From: Anas platyrhynchos
Lineage: Eukaryota > Chordata > Aves > Anseriformes > Anatidae
Direction of reading: 5' to 3'
Length of the DNA: 64,000 nucleotides
Assembly (NCBI RefSeq): GCF_047663525.1
Contig: NC_092592.1
Location: 25,911,001 to 25,975,000 of the forward strand
The position numbers were made by a program, and so were the translations under genes. Shown one piece after another: positions 14,116 through 29,100 of the stretch (the stretch's first letter is position 1; every line of letters starts with the position of its first letter). The notes beneath the pieces are model-generated. The model searched no databases. It was not told the DNA's origin and saw only the letters and a program-made list of their open reading frames with translations.

Positions 14116-17100
14116 TTGTGGAGAATTTTTATCCTTTTCCAGTGTCATAAAGGACCTACAAAGCATATTTGTGATGAATTACTTTTCTTTGGCACTATGA
14201 CATATCTGGGGGTGAAGTTACCCTTTACAGTGATGACAAACACAGTTATTGATTTAAAAAAAATGCACTGATCTAGAAAGAATTATAAATAGCATTTTGT
14301 AATATCTTATAACCTGTTAAGACCTATAAATAATCATAATTTATATATGATCTGTGTTTGGGCAGAGCAGACTGTCATGTGTAATGTTTATTTCTACATT
14401 TGATATTCAGAGATTAATTTCAAAATAAAACCTTTTGAGTTTCTAGATATCTATTTCATTTCACTTGGCTGTTACTGCCATCTAGTGATATAATTTACAG
14501 TCTTCAGTTCTTTCCATCTAGAAATAGTTTCATCAAGTGTATTTGGAAAGGTGCAGGACATTGCAAAGTCTGGGGTTAATTTACTTGCTAATGTAAAGAC
14601 CCATGCTTGTATACAGTTAATAGTCTTTCTTTCTTCCTTATAAGCATGCACTTGAAGACCTATATGCTTACCAAAGAAGAAAACTGAATACAGCCATAGT
14701 AGTAGTTTATAATGTACTTGGCTCCTGCTCTCCTGGAAAGTTTCCCTTGAACAGACTATATTATTTATAACTGTAGTTGTCTTTAGAAAATGATTTATAA
14801 GTAATATAAATATTTAAAATAATTATGGTCACATAAAGGGAGCTAGTCACTTCCTTTCTTCAGTTAACTGAAAGTGTGCCATCTTGGTTTGAAAAGTAAT
14901 CTCTTTCCAAACCTCCTTTCTACCTAATATGAGACCAAGATGTGGGAAGGCATATGAAGTGAAAACTGACTACTAGGATATTACTGGAGGCTGAAGTTCA
15001 AATGAAAATAAAGGCATGTAATCCTAATAATGAAGGTAATTGTCTACTAGAAACATATTACAATATATTTGTCTGTAATTCATGTATTTAAATAAAAGTG
15101 AACCTTTCTAAAGAATTCATTAGAGCTCAGATTGATTATTTAATTCAGATAGAGATGGGTTGTTACAGTCATCTGGTTTAGTTCCTAAGTAAAACTACAT
15201 CAAACTACAAACAAACTAGAGCAATTTTCTGTAATTATGTGCATACAAAGCTTTTAAATAAGTATAAAACATATAAAGCATAGCCTCAACATCAGGCTAT
15301 ATAAATAAGAACTACCCCATCCAAAGTAACGTGTTATCAAGACTCAGTGATAAATAACCTGATTTAAAAAAAAAAAAAAAGGCTGAGGCAGGTAATCTCA
15401 TTTCTTTGCATGGTCATCCAGCTGATGAGTTTAAATCAAATATATGCATTAGTGAGCTAAGAAATATAAATCCAATCAAGCAAAACCAATATATTAAAAT
15501 TTGGTTTCAATTGTTAATTAAAATGCACATGAGAAGCCTTCCTACACAATTAACTATGGGACATATCGGGCTTTTACTCTATCTTATCACAGGTGCCTGC
15601 ATCACAGATCAAACACTGTGGGTTCAGTCAGTGAGCTCCATTAACTATTTCTTCACAGACTGATCTATATGTTTCTAAGTCATTTTATATATATATATAT
15701 ATATTTTTGTCTTTTCTTGGTCTCTGCTCTGTCACATAAAAACTTTCTACAATGCAACAGGAAAAACAAACAACAACAACAACAACAAAAAACAATGCAA
15801 TCAGGCAAATACGCCTCTGACTATGCATATCAGAAAGAAGGAACTGTAAGTCAGACATTTTATTCTGTATAGATGATTTCCATTCTTCATTAAATCTCTT
15901 CAGATTTAAGATACTATTAACAAACATGCAATTTCTACCACATCATAGTCAGACAAAGGTTAAATATTATATCTAAACCAGGACATGACTTCAAGTGATA
16001 GAAAAACATGTATTTTGAATTGTCTTTTTAAGAAGCCATTTGCTAGCATTAGAAATCAAGGACAGAAAGTGGAAATTATGCTGAAATTTTTATTATCAGA
16101 TTTTGTAACTTGTAGCTAGAACTAGTTAAAGAGATCAGACCAGTGCTCCCAGACCAACGTGTTTCCCAGAACTGGTCCAGGACAAAGGAATATTAAATGT
16201 TTAAAAATTTCTTTGTTTGTGAAAACAACTGTTGTACTAGTCTGAAAAATAACAGCAAGGGATGAAACTAGATATTAGGTCTCACGCTTTTCTACTGGAT
16301 TGTCACTACCGAAAGGGGGGGATCTTGTTCCTCCTGCATCTGCCTATACATGCATACATCATCCTTTCACCTCTTTCACATTCCCCTTCGTTCTGTCTCT
16401 CCCACACATCACCACCTGCATTGAAACAATTCAGCTTGTTGAACCAGAAGAAAACTAACCTGACAAAAAAAAAGATGGAATAACTTGCCTTATGGTTTAA
16501 AGACGTTTTAATTTATTATATAATCAGTTAAGTGCTAGAGCTATTGTGAGGGAAAAGGTGGTATCATGCAGCTAGGAACAGCTGATGAATAATTTACCTA
16601 TTCTTGCATCAGCATGCTGTTAGATTACATCAGCCATGAGGTGTAACTTCATCTTCAAGCTGTGGCTCCAAGTTGTGTTTATAACTGAGATCTAGCTCTA
16701 CCTCCAAGTCACCTTGCTACCTCCTGCGCCCTAGTTCTGGAGTTTGTCCATCGAGAGCACTATCATGATTAAAAGTGGAAGTGACCACAAAATTGCAGTC
16801 TCCCTGAAACTTAGAAAATGTTCTCTCCCTGCTCTTCCCCCTACCCCCGCCCAAGTAAGCCTATTTCCCTTTTGTGAGTTTTGGACTACATCAATCTTTT
16901 CTTGAATTAGTTGTTTATACTAAAAAAGTTGTTCATAATAACAGAGCCACGGGTAGATAAAATGAGCATCATTTGGAAGAAAGATCATTAGAAGCTAAGC
17001 AGAGTATTTAGCCCACCCTACTCCTAATCTTTACCACAATTAGGAAATTATCTGAAGTCTGCAGTTTAAATTTCTCAAAAGCATGTTAAAGCATTTCTTC

Positions 17101-18099
17101 AGCAGCACATTAAATTATTTCATTGTAATGATAATTGAAGAAACTCAGCTGAAAAAGTTTATTATATTATGATTATTCAAAAAAAAAAAAAGACTGTGTC
17201 AAGTTTCAAAAATAGTATAATCTTTTTTACTGATACATTATTTGCTGTAATGAGAACAAATCTATGGTAACTAAGAACCTGTGAAGAAAATATGCTAAAA
17301 ATAATAAAATAACCACCTATATTACAGAATCCTGCAATAACATACACAAACCACAGTCTTTATAACTTCTGAAAATAAATAAATAAAAACAATATCACTG
17401 TAGTTTTAGCTTTTCACAGGTGATCATTTACCTTACTGTATCGCAAAAAACTACCAGCAAAAAGTATATGGAAATATTTATTTATTATAAATCTGAATAT
17501 TTAAATAAACCTGTACATAGCAATTCCAAAAAGAGAAAGGATTAAAAGTTGCAACTTTTGTTCCTGTTTGCAAAGTAACATGCTCAGAAATAAAAAACTA
17601 GGCAAGTCACCTTTACTTTTTTCTTTTTGCTACATGTAACATTCACAAAAAGTTCTGAGCAGGTAATATTAGAGATGCAATTTGACTGTTCAGCTACAGA
17701 GCAAGTTCAGAACAGGCAATCTGCTATTGAACTAGCACACCAAAAACATCAGGTCTGCAGTGACTACCTCTAAAAATGAAAAACAATTCACACTCCTTTA
17801 AAACTTAAATTCTCACTTGTCTGTCAATCAGTGCGTTGACCTATCTGAATTAGGCTATCTCAGGTGTAATCACTGTGACCTCATCTGTGGTGAGTGAAAA
17901 CATTCTCAAGTTGCACCCCTTTTCTCCTACAGATACAGCTCAGTGTTACAGCCCCATCACATAAAACAGATCAATTGAACACCATTCCTATATGGATCAA
18001 TTTTCAGATGGAATAGATGTAAAGAGGTCTCTAATCTTATTTTCTGTTCAAAGCAGAGTTAGCTCTGAGATCAGATCTGCTTACTCACAGTTTTATCCA

Positions 18100-18175
18100 T
18101 TTAGTCTTGAAAACCTCCAAAAGCCTGAGACTGCCCAACACCTCTGGGCAGCCTGCTCCAATGCTAATAAAAATC
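18100..18175 (-). mobile_element. Short CR1 internal fragment (- orientation)
   Basis: TCTTGAAAACCTCCAAAAGC followed by CAACACCTCTGGGCAGCC and TGCTCCAATGCTAA matches the CR1 block that normally reads 'GAAAACCTCCAGGGATGG ... CTGGGCAGCCTGTTCCAGTG'. Both ends are eroded. It is too short to place in a subfamily. Confidence 0.65.
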
Positions 18176-19811
18176 CATCCTAAACAGGACCACTAAACAA
18201 TTTCCTTCCCTGTCAGACACTACTGAACAGTAACAACACTGAAGGATTGTGCTGAATTTCTGTGTAGAAAAGATCCTGAAGTCTGATTTCTGGCAAAAGC
18301 AAAAATTAAATAAATTAGACAGCAGAGCCTAATTCCTCTTTTCAGCCTCTTCCTCTTTTACAGTGGCCATGAGACCAGGCAGGGACAGGGACAGTTACAG
18401 GGACACAAGACAAAGCATGCCTTTGTAAATATTCTTTGAAATACTTATCATTTCTTTACCTTTATTCCTCAGAGCCAGATCACCCAAAAGCTATTTTTTT
18501 CTCTTTTTATTTTTCGTACCTGACCTGCTACTTCTTGATAAGAAGTGAACAGAGCAATTCTGGACAGCTGCTAGTTCAAGTAACATCTATAAAGCAACCT
18601 TCTCTTAAAATTCAAGTGGCTGTACATCTAAATAAAATGAAGGTGAAAACAGTGGATCTCAATTATTTAATTCAGCAAAATAATGTGGCAAACTACATCT
18701 GAAAAAAGTGATAAAATGAACTGGTAGGATCAAAACTGTTTTGATCTTGGAACATTCTTCTGTATGATGAACTACCTACGTTTTATTTATCTACACACAA
18801 ACACTCCTTCTCAATACTGGAGACTGAGTTAAGGCCAAAATAAAAATCAAGACCAAGGTACTCAGAGAGAATACTCAATCTATATTTAACTAATTCCTTA
18901 TATAAATAACTGTTTAAAAACCGGATATCACGATGATATATTATCATTTCACATAATTTTCCATTTCACTCTCTTGGGTAATAGTTTAAACACATTAATA
19001 TTCAGAATTAGTTCCCTAATCTTTTGTGACTTCTTTATTTCATTTTTACTAGAAAATATATTACAAACAGCAATTGGCAAAAATTATTTAAATAGATTTA
19101 AATACTGAAATTGTTGTGTTTCTAATGTAAAGCTGTGAAAGGAGAAACAACATTTTATACTTTGTTTGAAACTCAGTATTGAGTCTAGTTTGCATTTCTA
19201 ACTGTAACAATCAGTGATCAGCTGGAATGCATGACTTATGTTTGTTCTCACTCAGCTGCAGAGGAGTTGTTTGGGCTTCAGTCACCACATAGTGATATAA
19301 AATATCTTTTGGTGCAGAAATATTAGATAGCAGAATTCTCTAACTCCTTAGGAGCAGACTAACAAGAACTAATAACTCAAAGCTAAAACAGAAGAAATAC
19401 AAAACAGGATTTTAACAATGTGATTAATCATGGGGAAAAAATAGGAAGAAAAATAACAAGGCTCCTATTTCTTGATATTTCAGTCAAAAATGGGTAATCT
19501 TTTGAAAGACATACTATGGTAAAACAAAGTTACTAGGCTGAACAGCAGAGGTGAATGGGTAAAACTTAACAGCCTGTTAGGTAACCATCTCATTAAACCT
19601 TCTTGGGTATCTTGTGTTCAGTTCTATGAATTCCAGATCATTTGCAACATATTGCATCAACACAAAAATCATACTTAGCGCTTTCTAGGCTAACTATAAA
19701 AGGGAAGATGGAATCAAAACAGAATTCAAATCAAAACAGAAAGTCAGATCTTAACTCGGAGTGAAAAGCAGAGTAATCCCAGCAGTTTTTCTTCTCTATG
19801 CCTTCACATCT

Positions 19812-19881
19812 TCTTGTAACAATGAACTCCCTGTGAAGACCCTCGTCAGTACATCTACTGATGGAGTTCATTGTAACAAGA
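19812..19881. repeat. Inverted repeat, 19-base arms with one mismatch, 32-base loop
   Basis: TCTTGTAACAATGAACTCC (19812-19830) pairs with GGAGTTCATTGTAACAAGA (19863-19881) except at one position. The loop is 32 bases, so a transcript would fold into a hairpin. No element family is recognised. Confidence 0.8.
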
Positions 19882-20163
19882 TATTGACAGATATGATGCT
19901 TTTTGCTTTTTTTTTTTTTTTTTTTGGGAGGGGGGTGGGGGTTGAGGAGGCTATAAATCAGAAAATAAAAATGTTAATAATCCCATTCAAAACAATAATT
20001 TGTTGACAGAAATGCTGTGGATTTTATTTTGTAGTCCAACATTTTACCTGTGTTTTCCTGAGTCCCATTTGAGAAGTGATTTACAGTAGTTTAGGAGCAA
20101 TGGCACTACATAAATTACTTTTGAGATTATTAATGTATTTCTTATTAAAATGTTTTCCATCTA

Positions 20164-20185
20164 AATCATAGAATTATAGAATGGG
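20164..20185 (-). mobile_element. Possible CR1 octamer-tail remnant
   Basis: AATCATAGAATTATAGAATGG is the reverse complement of a CR1 octamer tail plus the first bases of the 3' end. Nothing downstream (an A-run follows at about 20195) supports a longer element, so a chance match remains possible. Confidence 0.4.
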
Positions 20186-23100
20186 CTTTCTTGAAAAAAA
20201 AAAAAAAAAGAAAACTTTTCTGCACAAAAATGTCAGTCAAAGCTCTAGTTTGTATACATTTTGACAAACTTCAAATCCTTATTTTTAACAAAAGTATTTT
20301 TACAGATCTGTATGTACTAAAAAAGAGATTCCATTTTCTGTGAACAAACTTTTTCAAAATAAATTCAGTGAAGACTTAGAGGGGGAAAAAATAGGGAAAA
20401 TACAGAATACTAAAAGATCTTTTAAACCCTGCGGGGTGAAACTAACAAGGGAAAAAAAAAAAAAAACTTCCAGTCAGAAAGCCATTTTTAATATTCACCT
20501 TGCCAAAATTCAAAATAGTGTTATTATAATACTGACATAATTATTCTGACATGTTTGTAACACACACGGGTCACTCAACTTATTCCAGAACTTAAGATTT
20601 GAAACAACTTTTAAGGAATGAATGCTCACTGAACAATAGGAAAATATTTTCTTTTTGCTGTTTATCAGTCTCTGAAGAAAAAAAAAAAAAAAAGTTGATA
20701 CAAATGGTACAGAGTCTGCTTTGTGATATTCTCAGCTATAGATACTGCCAGACATAGATTACATTTGTTCACAGGCTGAAATAGTTTGCTTGTTTTTATT
20801 TCTCTGTTTTAGTAGCTCACTACTCTGCTTTGAAGGGGAATAAGCCTGTCACAATTCAACTAAGTATAGAACAGACCCTTTTGCAATCCTGCACTGGATG
20901 AATCTTTTGGGACAGATGAACCATTACCTAGCATTGCTTATAAGAATCCCTCAAAACAGAACAGAAAAAAAAAAAAAATCTGCATAATTACAGAAGAGTT
21001 GGGTTTAAGAATACAAAAGACAATAATAATATACCTGAACAAATCAATATGGGCATCTGTAGCAAACTCTATCTGTAAGATAGAGGGTTTTTTGTTACAG
21101 ATCTGTAGCAAAAAATAACTTTTTCCATATGTTCCTCAATTTCTATCTGTCCTTATGATGATTATTTTTCCACATAGCCTGTGTAAGATGATTAAATTTA
21201 TGTATAAAGCCAGCTTTCTGTCTTGTTAAAAGGGCAGATACATTAAAAGTTTGTGAAAAAATTTACATGGAACTTCATTGTCTATAATTCTTCAACAAAC
21301 CAAGATTAAATCTTGAAAACTTAAGTAAATTTCAGACTATATGCCATCAAAATGATGCAAAGAGATGGAATATTTCTCTAAGTTTTGGGAAAGTTAAAAT
21401 CCCTACAAATCCCTCATGCAGTTGTTCATAATAATCCCCTTTCTTTACTGTCATTTCATTTCACTTAAGTGACTGAAGTAACATCTATCTAATCTAATAT
21501 TCCCCTGGCTAAATACAAGATCCAGGCATTTTCACTTGTCCCTTACATTGGCCTTTTCTCTTTTCTTGCTTGCTTTATTGTCATCACTGTTTCAGTAAGT
21601 GCTGGAATGTACCAGGATAAATTTATTTTTCATCAGAATGGCAAAACTACCCACCATCAAATTACTAGATAGGAGTTTTCAGACTTAAATCTTCAAAGCT
21701 GGTTCCATCTCCCACACAGGAGAGAAATGTTCACACTGTAATTCACTAAGTGTTATTTCCTCTTAAGGCTCTCCAAAGAAAACAAACCAACTTTGAGCAA
21801 CTTGTGAGCATATTTATGGTGCAATAAGGTAAGCAGTTTCTCTATGTGATTTCTGCAAAGATATAAACACTTAATATTTTAATAATTTTAATTTAGACCA
21901 TACAGTTGGCTTTTAAGAATAGTATTGTTCCAAAATAGAATAAGATATAGTTGAAGATTTTCTAAACACAGTATATGCTGACAAGCTGAACACAAAATTT
22001 AAACAGCTCTGAAACGTTCACACTATAAATATTAATCACATGAAACATGGCCCTTAGCCATTTGACCGACTGTCTGCTACATGGCCAAAGTAGCTCCTAC
22101 AGAGTTGAACAGGACACTTTCTTGTATAAGTGAGCTTCTGGGTCAAGATTCTCAGAAGTTATTAAGAGTGTTATTAAGTTAGACAAGTGCCTTGTCTACA
22201 TATATGCTAAATTTCATGCTCCTCGATGGAACTGATAGCTAGATTAAATGATCACAAATAATAAGGGAGAAATGCTTTATGAAGCTATTAGAGAGAAATC
22301 AATTATTTTGGTGCCAGAAAAGGATGTAGATTATTTTACAGGTAAAGACAAAGTCTCTATGGATCTCACTCCCCTACCACATGCCAACTGTCCAGCAGAA
22401 CATTTTTGGTGGGCTTCAAAACCCAGAGAAATATTTACACTGTTACAAAGAACCAAAAATCCTGGGGCAACAGAAGTTTAGCCCTGTCCTCTTATTTCAA
22501 TAACTGTTTAACTCTTATCTCTATATACGCTGTATTTTCCAATTTGGTGAGATTGTTATTCAGGCAATGAAAGTCTCAAACAGTAGTTCTGGGATTTGAA
22601 CTATCCTCTTTATTCATAACCCCCCTGACAATGTAGATGGGCGTATCCATCTTGTTCTTGTTTGCACATAAAGAAATCACTTAAATTCACAAAGCCAGCA
22701 CTTCTTATTTTAGAAGCTACAGCTGGTCAAAATAAATAAATAATATCAAAAAGTTACTAGAAATGTTTTCTGATTAGAAAAAGCAGTCTCACTGAAATGT
22801 GTTATAGAGCAACTTGTTGATTTAAGGAATTTACAAAGGTTGAATTCAAAACTATTTTTAATTTTGCTAATAATAATTTAAGTGTTTTGACTTGTTTCAA
22901 GATTTACACCATATTGGGGTCCTTTAATCAAATTTCATTTTAAAATAATGTCAGTATAACAACTATATATTTCTTTATCTGTATTTTAAAAGTTTTCCAT
23001 AAGCAAAATGTTAGCACATTTTAGGGAATCCAAATTTTCTTAATGAGCACTTCTGATTGCATGTATTAAATATATCTATTTTTATTATGACCAGTACTTT

Positions 23101-26100
23101 TCTTTTTAATTAAAAATATACACCTAACAATACTCTAATTTTTGCATGTTTGGAAACTTAACATCAGGCTTCAGTTCTGACTACAAATCTTTGGAGAAGC
23201 AAACAAGCATACAGGTCTCTTCCCTGTTTAACCATTGTCCTCATTGCTGACAACACAGAGATAAGTAGAGAAAAGCTGTTTCTGGTACTAGACAAGCTGT
23301 CTGGCTGTACCAGGAGGGCTCTACATTTATGATTTCTGTATAACTCAAAACTCATTTGAGACCTATATTCTGTGGGGAAGAAGGGGAGATTATATAGTCT
23401 TCATAGGAATGAAATACAGAATCATTCTTGTACAGTAATTGTTTTCCCTCTTCTAAGAACATAGTCTGAGTTGCAACACAGGCTGAGTTGCAAGAATTGT
23501 TTTAAGGAACATCTGTGTGTGTGTTTTTTTGGTTTTGTTTTGTTGCTGTATGGCTGTTGTTTTTTTTCCTGTCAGAATAGCTCCACCCCTCTTATCTGCT
23601 AACTTTTGCATATATCATATCCTTCACAGATATGATTTAACCCACCAACTCAACAGAGAGCCACATACTTCTGCTTATTTAGTGATTTGAATCATGTGAC
23701 TAATGAGCACTAGCACAGGGCAAGGAGCAGAAATACACAGAAGTATGTGTGTTAAAAGTGGGACTTCAGTTCACTAAATCAGCAGGAGATTGGCTTCACT
23801 CTAGTATTTACCTCAATAATCTAACTGAAACCAGCAACTTTTAGGGAAACTAACACATCTATATAAGAGTATTATGTGCTAGTTAACCAACATAGGATAA
23901 AACTATTTTTCTTAGTAAAACTTTAAACAGTCAAGCTTAGTTAAATTTAACTAGTATTTGTTAAAATTCTTTACTATGAGAGCACAAATGCAATGCTTTA
24001 TGACTTATTTTAGATTTGGTTTTAGCATATCTTGGTATATAGGATCATTATAACACACAATCCTATATATCAGTTATCCATATTTAAACTAAGATCTTAA
24101 AAGATGCAATGAAGGCACCAAAAGTTTACCATAAGACACTATTTTTTAAGGGAGAGGAATTTAAATACATAAATATCATAAATATAGAGAAATTTTTTAA
24201 AGAGACTAGAAGACTAGTTTTATCACAACCAAATTGTATTAGCAAGCAGTCTACAGCAAATATATTCAAGTTAGTATGCCCTACTGACCTAAATATACCA
24301 ATAAAATCTTGTGTCCTGAAATAAAAATTCCACTTAGAACATACAGAATGCATAGCTGATAGCTTTCCAACATGCTACTACAAGTAGAAAAAAAGCTCCT
24401 CACATATATCAAACAACTTTGAATATTATTCTTACTGCACTCAATTATTTAAACTTGCAGGTTAATCTCAAACTGAACCTAAAGCAGGAACAAGAATTTA
24501 AGTCTGTCATGATGACACAATTTAAGTGCCGTATTTTTGACATGTATAAATAAGATACCTGAATGAAACCTCTCTTTCAAGAATGGTGAACACCACAAGA
24601 ATTTTTAACAAACACTTCGATCAGGCTACAGAAAATGAGAAGAAACTGTATTTGCACTCAGAAGTCATAGCACAAATAGATCTGCTGCAAAGTTGCTTTA
24701 AAAGCACAGTAAATAAGATATAACAGTCTGTAATCAGTCCAGAACCGTTGACCTCTTCATATCCATAACTTTAACATCATGTCATTCTGTTTTCACAAGA
24801 ATGCTCTCTAAACAGTTCTCAAGGTTAATTTTGCTATTACTCCCTCTGGCAGAATAAGAAGATAATTCTGTCTCCTCACAAATTTCGTTTCCAGCTTATT
24901 TGATATCAGTAACTTGTACCCATACTAACCAAAGTTTTTGTCTTTTGTCAAGGCCGCTGTTAGAAATATAACAGATAGACAAATTCAAAAGGTAATACTG
25001 ATACTTCAAAAGATGTAGAAAACAGGATACTTCTTGTTAGTGAGATTGCTGAGAATGCTGTATTCCTTCCATGACAACATTGTAGGGCAAGCAGATGTAT
25101 CTTTCAGTTTCTGAGTAATTAAACTTGAAGAGGATTTGCTTGAACCTGGTAAACATATTTGCCATCGTGTCTGTATAACAGATTGAAGAATATTATGTTA
25201 ACCAGTATCAAAACATTAAAATGTATATTAAGTGTATAAGCCTTGAAGTTCTGTTTTTGATTTTTTTCTCAGATCATACCCACTAAAAAGTTTAAATCTG
25301 TAATCTTTTTGAAGGGGAGGAGGGAGGGGAGTGGGGCGTGTTGCTTTTTAGAAACAGGCAGTATAGCTGTTGACAAAATAAATGGATTCAGACTTAAGCC
25401 AAGGACTAGATGTAACAACAGTACTGTATGTTCAGAAATCCCTTTTATTAATGACAACTTTTCTAGTCTGAACAAGTTCACAAACAGTAAAAATGAACTT
25501 CAGTTCAATGTGCAGCATGTGTACAGCACAAACTGGCCTGCTGCTGTGAATCAACATTATTTCAGCTCTTTACTCTTTTACAGCAGCTGAAAATCTGGTC
25601 TTTGCATTACTTTGCAATTGAATGTATTACTTTGAAATTGAGGCTAATAGATCACTTAAATGTGCTGCTACCATTTCCTAATCCTTCTTAGGAAAACAGT
25701 CAAATGAATAATTCCTGAAGCTCAGGGGTTTCCCAAATAATAAGTAACAAATTAAATTATAAAAGTAATATGGTTTTCTAAAAAATAATAATAATGAAGT
25801 GTATCCTTCTGTATAAACAAAATGATTATTTCTCTCAAATACAGAATTAACATTTTTTGGGGAAAAAAAAAAAAAGAAATTAAAAATACTGGGGGACAGA
25901 ATGAAACAAATGTAGAATGCTTCAAATACTAGAAATCTCATGAGACAGTCCACATACTTAAAGATGAAAGAAATCCTCACAGTTTCTTAAAACTTAGGTG
26001 TTTTTTTTTTCACACACATTTGAAAAGCATTCTTTTAAAATAATTTTGTCCAAATACAATTAACAATGTATAATCTTTGTGGAACTATACCACTACTTAT

Positions 26101-29100
26101 AACAAGAGCACAGACAGACATATGACTGTGAAACTAATCCATACTTGCTGATGTGAACAAAAGGCCTACAGCTGATTGACTGGTGTTAAGCTACAACAAC
26201 AATAGGGAAATAAAATAATAATAAAGCTGCTAATTTCACCATGTCCTCGAGCGTAAAGCATTACCCACTCCCTCTCCAGTTAGAACAGAAACAAAACCTA
26301 GTCTGTGGGGATTGCACACAGTTACCAGTTACATCATAGGACAGAACATAGAAAAAAAAAATCATTATATTATTTCAGCTATTTATATTTTGAAGGTATG
26401 GTTCTGCAGTCAAGCTAGACAATCCTACTTTAACTGAAATGGGGAGGCCTTACTTCCCTTTCTTTTTCTTTACTGTTTCCTAATCTGGCTAAAATTTATT
26501 TTTTTGTTGTTGTTATTGTTGTTGTCATTGAATTAAAGTTTTATTGAAAACTAGCTATTGAATCAATCTGGTTCATGGATCCAGTGAAAGCCAGAGACAG
26601 AACAGAATCACATGGCTCAGATTCAGAGAGAAAGCAAAGAAGCAGTAGTGAAGTGTTAGATCGTCTAAGCTGATGTTAAGAAACTAAATCTTTAGGCAGA
26701 TTTATAACTGACCCAATTAAAGATTTTCTTACATGGATATCTTCCTCTATTCTTCCACTAACATGAAGTGAGGTTTAGCATTGAACATGCTAGATTCCCC
26801 ACTATTATACTGAGTTCATAAGAATTTAACTAGTGCACTAATGAAGCACAATTAATGAAGACGGTGAAATCATCTGCAAAGACCAAATGAAAAGAATTCT
26901 ATAAACTGTTCACATGTGCTCTTCCTAATGAAATAAAAGATGCCAATGTTTCAAATAGTTCTACCAATACTCAGCCTTAAACATGATTTTTTTTTTCTCC
27001 ATTCAGGGCAACAAGGCTGCAGGGACTGGAAAGTTATGTAAGGGTATATCTTCATTGCTGAATTATTTTTGAGTGATTTTGCCAGCTCACGCAGGAAGAC
27101 CTGGTTCAGATAAAAGAAGCTAATAATTCTCTGCATCTTGCAGATCATTTGATTGTATATGCTTTGTAGAAGGCTTAGGGTATCTTATTTCCCCAATCAG
27201 AATATTAAAATATGCTCAGCAATCTTTTCCAGGGAACTGTGGAACAAGTTGTTAGTCCTACTCAGGATGCAGGGTATTGTCAGATACCGAAGTATTTAGC
27301 CTGTTCCTCACTGATACTCTGGAGAAGACACCTGCCTGCAAAAGCATCTTGCAAGCTTCAGTATCTGATAGATTAATTCAATTTATACATGAATGGAAAT
27401 GTCCACCACATTTCCATTCAGAGACAGCACCTATGAAGGAAGTAGTGGCCAGCAACAATATTTACAGTTCAAACAATTACAGTTCAAATTCAGCTTGCCA
27501 TAATGTGCAAAAGTGTAACCAAATATTTTTCTTTTCTGCAAAACAGTTCTGCTTCATGTAAGTAAAAGTATAACTGTGTATGCTCAAGCTCTAACTACAG
27601 ACTACCAACGCAAGCATATAGCTAAGCATGGGTTAACAATATTTAGGAAAAACATGTAAAAGCCACATGGGTGTGGGGATGGAGGGAAGGGATAGGAGAT
27701 GCCAAAAAAAAGTATTTAAAAGAATGGGACACTTTTCTCCTCAAAAACAACAGCAGGCAGCACTTGGGAGGCAGAAAAACTGCGCAGTTTCAAAAAAAGT
27801 GCTTGAATTGGTTAATAACCATTGAGTAAAACTTGTAAATACTCAAATGGAAAACCTTAACTATGAAACTGTAATTGTGTTAGTTGTGCTAAGTTTCTAC
27901 TTAATCTATACAGTTAGGCTAGGTTTCAGCTTTGATTTGAAAAATTCTAGCATTTCTTATACTACTGAGACAAAATGGAAAGAAAAAATATTTTATTATT
28001 AATAAATAATAAAGGGTCCTCTAAAGCCCAGTGCTTTTACTGCAAATATTTTACCGACTTCAGAGAATACTGAATCAGATCTCTGAATATGAGTTTGTTT
28101 CAGTTTAGTTTCATAAACTCTTTCCTGCAGTTTGCATACAATCAACTTTGTTCACCCTATTTGGCCCAGGTTTGAAGGCCAACTACTGTATCTTGCATTC
28201 TTTTAGTAAAGATGCTTGCCAACTTCATTCTTTCAGACACAAAATATGCAAGCTTTCTTTCCAACATCTTTGACCATCACCATTCATGTCAGTAATATTA
28301 TTTTTTTCATATTTGTGCTTCAACTATCTGAGCACAGTTCATGGACCTTCATTTTAAGACAAATTAATAAAAAAAAGTAGAAAACAACAATGCATCTAGT
28401 TACACAATTAGTACTTGATATTTGCAATCAAGAATGGTCATTCTCTCTTGCTTATATAATGCTTATACAATCAGAGTTTAAGTGAATAATCATTTTTTTG
28501 CAGAGTAACTCACCATCCGCTTTTATGCTTTCAGTAAATTTTTCCTGAAATGAACTCACATAGGTCCTACTTTTAGCAAAGTACCTAAGACTTTAGGCAC
28601 TGAATAATGAAATATTTTGCATTCATTAAAAATCTCAACATGAAAATAAAGTTATTATATGAAACTTGCAAATAAGTTTAACCTCAGATATAAATAACAC
28701 ATATCTCAATGATATCCTTGATTTATGCTTTCCATTATGTTTACCTCAAATAATGCTAATAACAGTAATTAAATTATATTTATTTGTCTGGGATATTGTA
28801 TCATATTACAGAATAAATTAAGAATTTATAACTCTACTGGGCCATAATTTAAATTCAGTACTTTTGTCTGTGAAGACAATACTTCAGCTCCCCCTGAACA
28901 TCTGTGAAGAGTGCGTCTATGTATTTTTTATTATTATTTGTGTGTGTGCATGTGAAATACACAGGGAAATGCACAGCTGTTGTTTCACTGAAAGAATATT
29001 GTCATCATTATTACAGCCATAATAATGACTGTATTCTGATAAGAACATTAGAGAACAAAACAAAACAAAATATATTTCTTGCTCCATACAGTTAAGTAAA

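Noticed and set aside
22570..22620. Possible tRNA on the minus strand (GTTCAAATCCCAG-like word)
   Set aside because: Only the T-arm-like word is present; there is no paired acceptor stem, D-arm or anticodon arm around it.
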